Source: Streptomyces sporangiiformans
GTDB taxonomy: Bacteria > Actinomycetota > Actinomycetes > Streptomycetales > Streptomycetaceae
Length of the DNA: 52,482 bases
Direction: 5' to 3'
NCBI RefSeq assembly: GCF_005768555.2
Contig: NZ_VCHX02000343.1
Location: 1 to 52,482 of the forward strand
In this document: positions 33,249 through 41,353 of the stretch, piece by piece
How positions within the stretch are numbered: position 1 is the first letter of the stretch
Layout: the number at the start of each line of letters is the position of its first letter
The notes under the pieces: model-generated
Seen by the model: only the letters and a program-made list of their open reading frames with translations
Databases searched by the model: none
What the model was told of the DNA's origin: nothing
Position numbers and translations under genes: made by a program

Positions 33249-33755
33249 GTGAGCGGCAAGGGTGCACCTGAACTGTCCGTACGCAACTGCGGCGACCTGC
33301 GCGTCGCGGTCATCGCGGCACAGTGGCACGAAAAGGTGATGGACGGCCTCGTCGACGGCGCCCTGCGCGCCCTGCGCGAACTCGGCATCGACGAGCCGAC
33401 CGTCCTGCGCGTCCCCGGAAGCTTCGAGCTCCCGGTGGTCGCCAAGGTCCTCGCGGACCGCGGCTACGACGCGGTCGTCGCCCTCGGCGTCGTCATCCGC
33501 GGCGGCACCCCCCACTTCGACTACGTGTGCCAGGGCGTCACCCAGGGCCTCACCCAGGTCTCCGTGGACACCGGCGTCCCCATCGGCTTCGGCGTGCTGA
33601 CCTGCGACACCGAGGAGCAGGCCCTCGACCGGGCGGGCATCGAGGGCTCCAGCGAGGACAAGGGCCACGAGGCGGTCACCGCGGCCGTCGCCACGGCGGC
33701 CACGCTGCGTGCCGTCTCCGAGCCCTGGCGTCAGACCGGCCGCCACACCGCGTAA
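33249..33755 (+). CDS. ribH: 6,7-Dimethyl-8-ribityllumazine synthase
   Basis: 168 residues; family features VRNCGDLRVAVIAAQWHEKVMDGL, VPGSFELPVVAK, ALGVVIRGGTPHFDYVC and the GVLTCDTEEQALDRAG tail. It joins 5-amino-6-ribitylaminouracil with dihydroxybutanone phosphate to give the lumazine used by RibE, and usually forms icosahedral shells or pentamers. GTG start at 33249 with GAGGAGAG upstream. 20 bases after ribBA. Confidence 0.96.
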   Translation: MSGKGAPELSVRNCGDLRVAVIAAQWHEKVMDGLVDGALRALRELGIDEPTVLRVPGSFELPVVAKVLADRGYDAVVALGVVIRGGTPHFDYVCQGVTQGLTQVSVDTGVPIGFGVLTCDTEEQALDRAGIEGSSEDKGHEAVTAAVATAATLRAVSEPWRQTGRHTA

Positions 33756-33768
33756 AGTGAACGCCACC

Positions 33769-34041
33769 ATGTCCAAGAAGACGTTCGAGGAGCTCTTCAC
33801 CGAGCTCCAGCACAAGGCCGCCAGCGGCGACCCCGCCACCTCCCGCACCGCCGAGCTGGTTGGCAAGGGAGTCCATGCCATCGGCAAGAAGGTCGTCGAA
33901 GAGGCCGCCGAGGTCTGGATGGCCGCCGAGTACGAGGGCAAGGAGGCGGCCGCCGAGGAGATCTCGCAGCTGCTCTACCACGTGCAGGTGATGATGGTCG
34001 CCCGCGGTATCTCGCTGGACGACGTCTACGCCCACCTCTGA
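33769..34041 (+). CDS. hisE: Phosphoribosyl-ATP pyrophosphatase
   Basis: 90 residues, full length for the family: FEELFTELQHKAASGDPATSRTAELVGKG, then the metal-binding KKVVEEAAEVWMAAEYEGKE and the EEISQLLYHVQVMMV helix of MazG-like all-alpha pyrophosphatases. It catalyses the second step of histidine synthesis. The start ATG 33769 is 13 bases past ribH, so it belongs to the riboswitch-led transcript; a GTG at 33757 would add four residues. Confidence 0.96.
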   Translation: MSKKTFEELFTELQHKAASGDPATSRTAELVGKGVHAIGKKVVEEAAEVWMAAEYEGKEAAAEEISQLLYHVQVMMVARGISLDDVYAHL

Positions 34042-34091
34042 GCCGTCACCGCAATTCCGAACCCCACGCACGAACGAAGGAAGCCGACCTC

Positions 34092-34949
34092 ATGCTGCGC
34101 ATCGCCGTCCCCAACAAGGGTTCCCTGTCAGGCCCTGCGGCGGAGATGCTGCATGAGGCCGGCTACCAGCAGCGCCGGGAGTCCAAGGAACTGCGCATCG
34201 TCGACCCGGAGAACGAGGTCGAGTTCTTCTACCTCCGCCCCCGCGACATCGCGATCTACGTCTCCTCCGGCCGCCTCGACATCGGCATCACCGGACGCGA
34301 CCTGCTCATCGACTCCGGCGCCAACGCGGAGGAGATCCTGCCGCTCGGCTTCGCCCGCTCCACGTTCCGCTTCGCCTCCAAGCCCGGCACGGCGGGCGGC
34401 GTCGAGGACCTGGCCGGCATGACCGTCGCCACCTCGTACGAGGGGATCGTCGCCAAGCACCTCGCCGACCTCGGTATCGACGCCTCCGTGGTCCACCTCG
34501 ACGGCGCCGTCGAGACCGCGATCGAGCTGGGCGTCGCCGAGGTCATCGCGGACGTCGTCGAGACCGGCACCTCGCTGCGCAACGCGGGCCTAGAGGTCTT
34601 CGGCGAGCCGATCATGAAGTCCGAGGCCGTCGTCATCCGCCGTACCGGCGTGAACGCCGAGGAGAACGCCGAATCGAAGGTTCAGCAGTTCCTGCGGCGC
34701 CTGCAGGGCGTCCTGGTGGCGCGGACGTACGTGATGATGGACTACGACTGCCGCGTCGAGCAGCTCGAGAACGCCGTCGCGCTCACCCCCGGCCTGGAGT
34801 CCCCGACCGTGTCGCCGCTGCACAACGAGGGCTGGGTCGCCGTCCGTGCCATGGTCCCCGCCAAGGAAGCCCAGCGGATCATGGACGACCTGTACGACCT
34901 GGGCGCACGGGCCATCCTGACCACGGCCATCCACGCCTGCCGCCTCTGA
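34092..34949 (+). CDS. hisG: ATP phosphoribosyltransferase, long form
   Basis: 285 residues, the long HisG with a C-terminal regulatory domain (about 205-285) that binds histidine. Catalytic-domain features: IAVPNKGSLSGPAAEMLHEAGY, LDIGITGRDLL, DLAGMTVATSYEGIVAKHL and EVIADVVETGTSLRNAGL. First, committed step of histidine synthesis, inhibited by histidine. It is 50 bases after hisE and likely in the same operon. Confidence 0.96.
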   Translation: MLRIAVPNKGSLSGPAAEMLHEAGYQQRRESKELRIVDPENEVEFFYLRPRDIAIYVSSGRLDIGITGRDLLIDSGANAEEILPLGFARSTFRFASKPGTAGGVEDLAGMTVATSYEGIVAKHLADLGIDASVVHLDGAVETAIELGVAEVIADVVETGTSLRNAGLEVFGEPIMKSEAVVIRRTGVNAEENAESKVQQFLRRLQGVLVARTYVMMDYDCRVEQLENAVALTPGLESPTVSPLHNEGWVAVRAMVPAKEAQRIMDDLYDLGARAILTTAIHACRL

Positions 34950-34963
34950 GGAACCGCCCCGTC

Positions 34964-35443
34964 ATGTCGGACCTGCCTGTGCTTCCCGTCACCTTCCGGC
35001 CGGGACGCACCCGCGCCGTCCTGCTGACCGCCGGTGCCACGATCTTCGTGGTCATCACCACCGTCGCGCTGCTGCTCGAGAAGCTCGGCCCGGGGGAGCG
35101 CGTCAGCTTCGTCTTCACCGCGGCGCTGATCTTCGGGGTGCTCGCGATGCTCTCGCGGCCGAAAGTCGTCGCCGACGAGTCCGGCGTCACGGTCGTCAAC
35201 ATCACCGGCCGGCGGCGTCTGGCCTGGGCGGAGATCCTCCGCGTCAATCTGCGCCCCGGCGACCCCTGGGTGTTCCTCGACCTGAGCGACGGCACCAGCC
35301 TGCCCGCGCTCGGCATCCAGCCGGGCATCGCGAAACAGCGTGCGATCAGCGATGCCCGTACGCTGCGGGCACTCGCCGAGGCCCGCGGAACGGGCGACCC
35401 CGACGGGCAGCGCGGCGGACAGCAAGACGAACATCACGGCTGA
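34964..35443 (+). CDS. Bacterial PH-domain membrane protein
   Basis: 159 residues. Two membrane helices (about 20-40 and 48-66; LLTAGATIFVVITTVALLL and FVFTAALIFGVLAML) then a bacterial PH domain (70-135, KVVADESGVTVVNITGRRRLAWAEILRV). The pattern fits the actinobacterial PH_6 type; Mycobacterium also has a small membrane protein next to hisG. Start is 14 bases after the hisG stop. Role unknown. Confidence 0.85.
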   Translation: MSDLPVLPVTFRPGRTRAVLLTAGATIFVVITTVALLLEKLGPGERVSFVFTAALIFGVLAMLSRPKVVADESGVTVVNITGRRRLAWAEILRVNLRPGDPWVFLDLSDGTSLPALGIQPGIAKQRAISDARTLRALAEARGTGDPDGQRGGQQDEHHG

Positions 35444-35493
35444 CTCTCGGCTTCCCACCCTGCCGCATCGGCCGGTGTCTTGATTAATCTGTT

Positions 35494-35651
35494 GGCGGAG
35501 GTGTTTTCCTTGCGCCTCCGCCCCTGATGTTCCACCCGGAAGTCAGGGGCTCCTGCTATTCGAGGAGTGACTCCCTCCAGCGATGGACGGATCGTCCTGT
35601 AGTACCTGCGCCGCCCCCTCCCGAGATGACGCGGACCCCACGGTCCGCGTC
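35494..35651 (+). promoter_or_regulatory. Four-hairpin leader before the CNNM pair
   Basis: Four stems in a row: 35494-35501 with 35515-35522; 35521-35527 with 35543-35549; 35550-35554 with 35563-35567; and the strongest, 35628-35637 with 35642-35651 (10 bp, perfect, loop CCAC). The last stem ends 17 bases before the ATG and could mask the ribosome site. The first may simply be the terminator of the PH gene operon. Confidence 0.5.
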
Positions 35652-35668
35652 GGCTCCGAGGCGGCGGC

Positions 35669-36997
35669 ATGACCATCCCCTTGCTGCTCCTTGGGGCGGC
35701 GTTCCTGCTGATCCTCGCCAACGGCTTCTTCGTGGCGGCCGAGTTCGGTCTCGTCACGGTCGAACGCCCCGAGGCCGAGAAGGCCGCCGCCGAGGGCGAC
35801 CGACGGGCCCGTACCGTCGTGAACTCCCTCAAGGAGCTGTCGTTCCAGCTGTCCGGCACCCAGCTCGGCATCACCATCACCTCGCTCGTCGTCGGCATGC
35901 TCGCCGAACCGGCCCTCGCCGAGCTGCTGCACGGCCCGTTCACCGCGACCGGCATACCCGAAGGCGCCGTGCCCGGCGTGGCCGTGGTCGTCGGCATGCT
36001 GCTGGCCTCGGCCGTGCAGATGGTGATCGGTGAGCTCGTGCCCAAGAACTGGGCGGTGTCCAAGCCGATGCAGGTCGCGCGCTTCGTCGCGGGACCCCAG
36101 CACGTCTTCTCGCGCCTGTTCCGGCCGGTGATCGCCGGCCTGAATGCCGTCGCCAACCGGCTCGTCCGCGCCCTGGGCGTCGAGCCCGCCGAGGAGCTGG
36201 CCTCCGCCCGCACCCCCGGCGAACTCGTGTCCCTGGCCCGGCACTCGGCCCGGGCCGGCGCCCTGGAACAGGACACCGCCGACCTTTTCGTCCGCACCCT
36301 CTCGCTGGCCGACCTCACCGCACAGCACGTGATGACGCCACGCGTGAAGGTCAGTGCCCTCCAGTCCTCCGCCACCGCCGAGGACGTCGTCAACCTCACG
36401 CGGGCCACCGGCCTGTCCCGCTTCCCCGTCTACCGGGAGCGCATCGACGAAATCGTCGGTATGGCGCACCTCAAGGACGCCCTCGCGGTGCCCTCGAACG
36501 AGCGGCTGCGCACCCCCGTCGGCCGGATCGCCCAGCCCCCGCTGCTCGTCCCGGAGACCCTGCCCGTCCAGCCCCTTCTGGAGCAGCTGCGCAGCGAGCA
36601 GCCCATCGCGGTCGTCGTCGACGAGTACGGCGGCACGGCCGGCGTCGTCACCCTGGAGGACATCGTCGAAGAACTCGTCGGCGAGGTCCGCGACGAGCAC
36701 GACGGACACGACCTTCCCGAGCTCGCCGCCGCCCCGCCCGAGGACGGGCGGCCCGCCTGGGACGCCGACGGCAGCTGCCGCGTCGACATCCTGCTGCGCA
36801 TAGGCCTCGAGGTCCCCGAGGGCCCTTACGAGACCGTCGCGGGCCTCGTCGCCGATCTCCTCGGCCGTATCCCCGCACCCGGTGACAGGGTCGAACTGCC
36901 GGGCTGGCGGCTCTCGGTGCGCCAGGTCGGGCACTACCGGGCCGAGCGGGTGCGCCTGGTCAAGGCCGCGGACACCGTGGTGGAGGCAGCCCGATGA
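35669..36997 (+). CDS. CNNM/CorC-family membrane protein with CBS and CorC domains
   Basis: 442 residues: DUF21 membrane domain (1-190; LILANGFFVAAEFGLVTVERP), a CBS pair (about 215-335; VMTPRVKVSALQSSATAED, YGGTAGVVTLEDIVEELVGEV) and a C-terminal CorC_HlyC domain (355-435). Members act in Mg2+/Co2+ transport or extrusion. The stop overlaps the next gene start by four bases (ATGA), so two paralogues are made together. A structured leader lies upstream. Confidence 0.93.
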   Translation: MTIPLLLLGAAFLLILANGFFVAAEFGLVTVERPEAEKAAAEGDRRARTVVNSLKELSFQLSGTQLGITITSLVVGMLAEPALAELLHGPFTATGIPEGAVPGVAVVVGMLLASAVQMVIGELVPKNWAVSKPMQVARFVAGPQHVFSRLFRPVIAGLNAVANRLVRALGVEPAEELASARTPGELVSLARHSARAGALEQDTADLFVRTLSLADLTAQHVMTPRVKVSALQSSATAEDVVNLTRATGLSRFPVYRERIDEIVGMAHLKDALAVPSNERLRTPVGRIAQPPLLVPETLPVQPLLEQLRSEQPIAVVVDEYGGTAGVVTLEDIVEELVGEVRDEHDGHDLPELAAAPPEDGRPAWDADGSCRVDILLRIGLEVPEGPYETVAGLVADLLGRIPAPGDRVELPGWRLSVRQVGHYRAERVRLVKAADTVVEAAR

Positions 36998-38136
36998 GCA
37001 TGCTCCAACTCCTGTTCGCCGTTCTGCTCGTGCTCGCCAACGGCTTCTTCGTCGGTGCCGAGTTCGCGCTCGTCTCGGTGCGCCGCAGCCAGATCGAACC
37101 GCTCGGCACCACACGGGCCCGCCAGGTCATGTACGGCCTGGAGAACCTGCCGCAGATGATGGCCGCCGCCCAGTTCGGCATCACCGTGTGCTCCCTGACG
37201 CTCGGCGCCGTCGCCGAGCCCACCGTGGCGCACCTCCTGGAACCGGTCTTCGAGGCGGTCCATCTTCCCGAGGGCGTGATCCACCCCCTCGGCTATGTGA
37301 TAGCCCTCGCCGTGGTCGTGTTCCTCCACCTAGTCGTCGGCGAGATGCTGCCGAAGAACCTGGCGATGGCGGCGCCCGAGAAGACCGCGCTGTGGCTCAG
37401 CCCCGGCCTGGTCGCCTTCGCCCGGCTGTGCAAGCCGGTCACCGTGGGCCTCGGTGCCTGCGCCCGCGTCGTCCTGAAGCTCTTCCGCGTCGAACCCAAG
37501 GACGAGGTCGAGGCGGTCTTCACCAGTGAGCAGCTCAACCGGCTCGTCGAGGACGCGGGACAGGCGGGCCTGATCGACCCCGAGGAGCAGGAGCGCCTGG
37601 AGGACGCCCTGGAGCTGGGCTCCCGCCCGGTCACGGACGTGCTCCTGGACCGGGAGTCACTGGTGACGGTCGGCCCGTCGGTCACTCCGGGCCAGGTCGT
37701 CGCGCTCACCGCCCGCACCGGCTACTCGCGCTTCCCGGTCTGCGCGGAGAACGGCGCCTTCATGGGCTATCTCCACGTGAAGGACGTACTCGACCTGGAG
37801 GAGTCCGAGCGGGCCGTGCCGCAGCACATCTGGCGCCCCATGACGACCCTGCGGTCCGAGCTGCCCCTGGACGACGCCCTGACCGTGATGCGCCGCGCCG
37901 CGACGCACCTCGCCCAGGTCGTCGACGCCTCGGGCCGCGCACTCGGCCTGGTCGCCCTGGAGGACGTACTGGAACTGCTGGTCGGCGAGGTACGCGATCC
38001 GGCGCACCGCGACGCCCCCACTCCTGCGGTACGGGTCACGGAGCCGCGCGGGGGGATCGCCCCGACTGCCGCGACCGCCGCGACGGCGGAGCCGGAGCCG
38101 CGGTCCGAGAGTCCGGAGCAGGCACTGGCGAGCTGA
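36994..38136 (+). CDS. CNNM/CorC-family membrane protein lacking the CorC domain
   Basis: 380 residues: DUF21 membrane domain (LVLANGFFVGAEFALVSVRRSQIEPL) and CBS pair (VLLDRESLVTVGPSVTPGQVV, ALGLVALEDVLELLVGEV). It ends with a Pro/Ala-rich tail in place of the CorC_HlyC domain of its neighbour. The two probably form a hetero-oligomer, as is common for these paired actinobacterial genes. Confidence 0.92.
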   Translation: MSMLQLLFAVLLVLANGFFVGAEFALVSVRRSQIEPLGTTRARQVMYGLENLPQMMAAAQFGITVCSLTLGAVAEPTVAHLLEPVFEAVHLPEGVIHPLGYVIALAVVVFLHLVVGEMLPKNLAMAAPEKTALWLSPGLVAFARLCKPVTVGLGACARVVLKLFRVEPKDEVEAVFTSEQLNRLVEDAGQAGLIDPEEQERLEDALELGSRPVTDVLLDRESLVTVGPSVTPGQVVALTARTGYSRFPVCAENGAFMGYLHVKDVLDLEESERAVPQHIWRPMTTLRSELPLDDALTVMRRAATHLAQVVDASGRALGLVALEDVLELLVGEVRDPAHRDAPTPAVRVTEPRGGIAPTAATAATAEPEPRSESPEQALAS

Positions 38137-38170
38137 GGGGCCGCGGAGCGGGGGCCTTTCGGATGCGCGG

Positions 38171-40036
38171 TCACAGTGCCGACGGATCCTGGGGCCCCCG
38201 CCCGGACAGCACCTCCCCGTATGCCTGCATCAGGTCCGGCAGGCGCAGGGTCGACAGGTCGTCGCGGGTCAGTTCGCCCGTGTAGCCGGACAGCCGCAGA
38301 TCGCGGTAGGCGCAGCTCTTCTCGTACAGGGTGCGCAGGAAGCGGCCGTTGCCCAGTTCGTCGATCCAGCCCTGGTCGACCACGTGCCCGCTGATGGAGC
38401 GCAGCTCGTCGAGGGCCTCCTCGTCCCACACGTCGCCGTTCTCGGCGGCCAGCACCTCGCCGATCGAGGTGAGCTCGAGGGGACGGTACGAGGGGAAGTC
38501 GACGCGGGTCGTGAAGCGGGACGACAGCCCCGGGTTGGCGGCCAGCAGGCGGTCCATGCCCTCGGGATACCCGGCGAGGATCACCACGAGGTGGTCGCGG
38601 TTGTCCTCGGCGCGCTTGAGCAGCACCTGAAGCGCCTCGTCCCCGTAGGCGTCGCCCTTGCCGTAGCCCGAGTTCGACAGCGAGTAGGCCTCGTCGACGA
38701 AGAGGACGCCACCGATCGCGGAGTCGATCAGTTCGTTGGCCTTCACGGCGGTCTGGCCGAGGTACTCGCCCACCAGGTCGGCGCGTTGGGCCTCCACGAG
38801 ATGGTCGCCGCCGAGCAGCCCGAGCGCGTAGAAGACACGGCCCAGGATGCGGGCCACCGTGGTCTTGCCGGTGCCGGACGGCCCCGAGAAGACGAAGTGC
38901 CGCTTCGGCGGCTGCACCGGCAAGCCCTGCCCGGCGCGCAGTCTGGCCATGTTCAACTGTGCGGAGAGCGCCTTCACCTGGCGCTTCACCGGCTCCAGGC
39001 CGACCATCCGCTCCAGCTCGGCGAGCGCCTCTTCCAGGAGTGCGGGGTCGGTGGGCCCGGTCGGCAACTGCGGCGGCCGGACCGGCACGATCGCCTTCTC
39101 GCGGACCGCGTCGGCCTCCGGCGCCGGCCCGCCCGGCGGCAGATCGGGCTCCGAGAGCTTGAGATCCCGGCCCTCCCCGCCGAACAGCGGGTCGACGCCG
39201 TCCGGCGCGTCCATCACGTCCTGGCCGACACCGGTGAGCGTGATCGCCGCGAGGTCCGCCGTGTCGTCGTACCCGTCGCCCTCGGCGATCGCGGCGAGCC
39301 GCGCCGAGGTGTCCATGAAGGCGGGGTCGACGCGGTGCACCGCCTGGTACAGCGGCAGTGCCGCCGCCGACCGCCCCGTGCCCTCGTGCGCCCGCGCCAG
39401 CCAGTACCGCAGCTCCTTGCGCTGCGGCTGCTCGCTGCGACAGCGCATCAGCGCGGCCGACAGCAGCGGCTCGGCCTGCCCGTACATCTCCAGACGGACG
39501 CGCGCCATGCCGCCGAAGAGGCCGGCCTCGATGCCCAGCATCGGATCGTCGATCAGCGGGTCCGTGTGCCGGACCAGCTGCTCCCAGTCCTTGACGAGGT
39601 AGGCCCGGCAGGCGTGCAGAAACCGCACCTGCGGATCGGCGTCCACCGGCGGCAGTCCCGCCAGCGCCCGGTCCAGCTCCGGGACATGGCGTCCGTCGAG
39701 CCAGTGCGAGGCGTGCGCGAGCAGCAGGTCGCGCGGAGACTCCAGGACGGGCTGCACCCACCAGCCCAGCCAGTACCAGGAGTTGAGCGTGCGCCGGTGG
39801 CGGGCGCGCTGTTCTCCGAAGCGCTCGCGATGCCGGAAAATCCGCAGCAGCGCGGTCGTCGTGTCGATGCGCAGCGCGTGCAGCCCGAGCCAGCCGTCGG
39901 CCATGCCCGGATCCATCCGTACCGCGGCGCGGAACTCCTCCTCCGCCTGCGGATAGGCTCCCATCGTGTAGGCATCCACACCTCGCAGCCAGGCGAGGTC
40001 GGCCGGGGCCTCGGGGCCCTGCGTGCCGAAGTCCAT
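38171..40036 (-). CDS. EccA/CbxX-like AAA+ ATPase with N-terminal TPR domain
   Basis: About 621 residues. The N-terminal half is helical, with TPR-like repeats (PQAEEEFRAAVRMDPGMADGWLGL). The C-terminal half is a CbxX/CfqX AAA+ module with Walker A FSGPSGTGKTT, Walker B GGVLFVDEAYSL, and a sensor region LVVILAGYPEGMDRLL. The layout equals EccA of type VII (ESX) secretion, but no other ESX gene is near. ATG at 40036 has GGGGGAC upstream. Confidence 0.88.
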   Translation of the reverse strand: MDFGTQGPEAPADLAWLRGVDAYTMGAYPQAEEEFRAAVRMDPGMADGWLGLHALRIDTTTALLRIFRHRERFGEQRARHRRTLNSWYWLGWWVQPVLESPRDLLLAHASHWLDGRHVPELDRALAGLPPVDADPQVRFLHACRAYLVKDWEQLVRHTDPLIDDPMLGIEAGLFGGMARVRLEMYGQAEPLLSAALMRCRSEQPQRKELRYWLARAHEGTGRSAAALPLYQAVHRVDPAFMDTSARLAAIAEGDGYDDTADLAAITLTGVGQDVMDAPDGVDPLFGGEGRDLKLSEPDLPPGGPAPEADAVREKAIVPVRPPQLPTGPTDPALLEEALAELERMVGLEPVKRQVKALSAQLNMARLRAGQGLPVQPPKRHFVFSGPSGTGKTTVARILGRVFYALGLLGGDHLVEAQRADLVGEYLGQTAVKANELIDSAIGGVLFVDEAYSLSNSGYGKGDAYGDEALQVLLKRAEDNRDHLVVILAGYPEGMDRLLAANPGLSSRFTTRVDFPSYRPLELTSIGEVLAAENGDVWDEEALDELRSISGHVVDQGWIDELGNGRFLRTLYEKSCAYRDLRLSGYTGELTRDDLSTLRLPDLMQAYGEVLSGRGPQDPSAL

Positions 40037-40470
40037 CACGTCCCCCACATACCGTGCCCCCGTTGAATGCCGAACGGGCCGGTGCCCGGCGGCAGCCTTC
40101 GTCGAACCGCTGTGCCGTGGACGGGAGTTGCGTTCGGTGCGGAGAGCAGCCGTCCTAAGGTCGCACCGAGAGGCATCGTACCTGCGAGGCAGTACCGCGC
40201 CGAAGGGTGCCCGCACGGCGGGTTCTTCGAGGTGGGAGCAGACGGGGCGCACGCCCCTCGGTGACCGAGGGTGAACGAATCGCGCGCCGCGGCGTCCGGA
40301 ATCCGGACGTGGGCAGAACGAAGCCCCCGATCACGGGGGAACAACCGGGGGCTTCGCGTCTGTGGGCGGCCTCGAAAGACCGCATATTGAGAACGTAAGA
40401 CCTGTACGGTCCCCCGGTCAAGCCGAGTTGGAGCACTCGGGGAAGTTCTCGGACAGGTGCCTTCACAAGT
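40037..40470. other. Intergenic region between kinase and AAA+ genes
   Basis: 434 bases holding the hairpin at 40319-40356 and, on the minus strand, presumably the AAA+ promoter. I see no supported gene. Confidence 0.5.
40319..40356 (-). terminator. Hairpin terminator after the P-loop kinase gene
   Basis: Arms CGAAGCCCCCG (40319-40329) and CGGGGGCTTCG (40346-40356) pair perfectly over 11 bases; the loop can form an alternative CCCCC-GGGGG stem. It lies 114 bases after the kinase stop and upstream of the AAA+ gene. Confidence 0.6.
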
Positions 40471-41070
40471 TCAGCACACCGCCGATGGCCCATCACGGTG
40501 AGTGATGACCTGGTTCAGTCCTGGCGTCGCAGCGGGCCCCGGCAGTACCTCATATCCCTCTGAGCACTGCCGTACCAGAAGATCGGCGAAAGGTCTTGAG
40601 GGGTCGTCGGCGAAGTGCCGGTGCTCGGCGGTGACCCAGTCGACCCAGAAGTCACTCTGCGCCGAACCGTCCCGGTCGCGGCCACGCGTCCAGGCGTCGT
40701 CGTGTGCCACCTCCATCCACAGCAGGCACGCCAGATACGGCCGCAGCGCCCGGCGGCCCGCGCCCACACCTTCTACCAGCACCACGGGGGCCGGCGGCAG
40801 ATCGTGGGCCGCCTCGAACCGGCGCGCCTCCCAGTCGTAGACGCGATAGCGCCCCGCCTCGCCACGGCTCAGCGGCTCGACGACGTCCCGGAGCAGTCGC
40901 CCGGTCCACGCGAACAGCTCCTCGTGCGAGCGGATGTCGTCCAGGTGCAGCACGGGCGCGCCGCCCAGCGCCTCGGCCAGCCGCCCGGCGAGCGTGGTCT
41001 TTCCGGAGCCCGCGTGCCCGTCGACGCCGACGAGGCGGACGGGGCCGCAGGACGGCGGCAGCCGGTGCAT
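40471..41070 (-). CDS. P-loop kinase of the uridine kinase/phosphoribulokinase type
   Basis: 199 residues with Walker A GHAGSGKTT (residues 18-26), LHLDDIRSHEELFAWTGRLL (the Asp-Asp substrate base region of uridine kinases) and VVLVEGVGAG. Uridine kinases phosphorylate uridine/cytidine; this small actinobacterial group is only loosely related, so the substrate is open. Divergent from the C39 protease, so its promoter shares the region 41071-41353. Confidence 0.85.
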   Translation of the reverse strand: MHRLPPSCGPVRLVGVDGHAGSGKTTLAGRLAEALGGAPVLHLDDIRSHEELFAWTGRLLRDVVEPLSRGEAGRYRVYDWEARRFEAAHDLPPAPVVLVEGVGAGRRALRPYLACLLWMEVAHDDAWTRGRDRDGSAQSDFWVDWVTAEHRHFADDPSRPFADLLVRQCSEGYEVLPGPAATPGLNQVITHRDGPSAVC

Positions 41071-41353
41071 CTGAGAGGCGAGGGTGCGAATGGGGGATCC
41101 CTGGGGTGTACGGACTGTGAGGTGGGTGCGTGAGACGAGGAATCATTCTACCGAGGCGATATCAGGAGAATTCGGGTGATTGGGTGGCGGCGCGGGGATC
41201 GGGCCGCGTCCCTTCTCATGCCACTGGTCATGACCAATATTGGTCGGCGGCGTGACGCCCGAGGTGCTGGCAGAAGCCGGGGTGGGCATTCATAGTGGGC
41301 GACACCTGTGCGTTGGACTCGCCTGTTCCGGACACCCTGGGGGTCACTCGTCC
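41071..41353. promoter_or_regulatory. Divergent promoter region with overlapping palindromes
   Basis: The region carries TGGTCATGACCA (41225-41236) directly overlapping GACCAATATTGGTC (41232-41245), giving three TGGTC/GACCA half-sites. It starts 109-129 bases before the C39 gene and could control that gene, the kinase or both. No coding frame is convincing. Confidence 0.6.

Noticed and set aside
40037..40252. N-terminal extension of the EccA-like protein
   Set aside because: The open frame continues to 40252, but the ATG at 40036 has the ribosome site and the upstream part looks non-coding.
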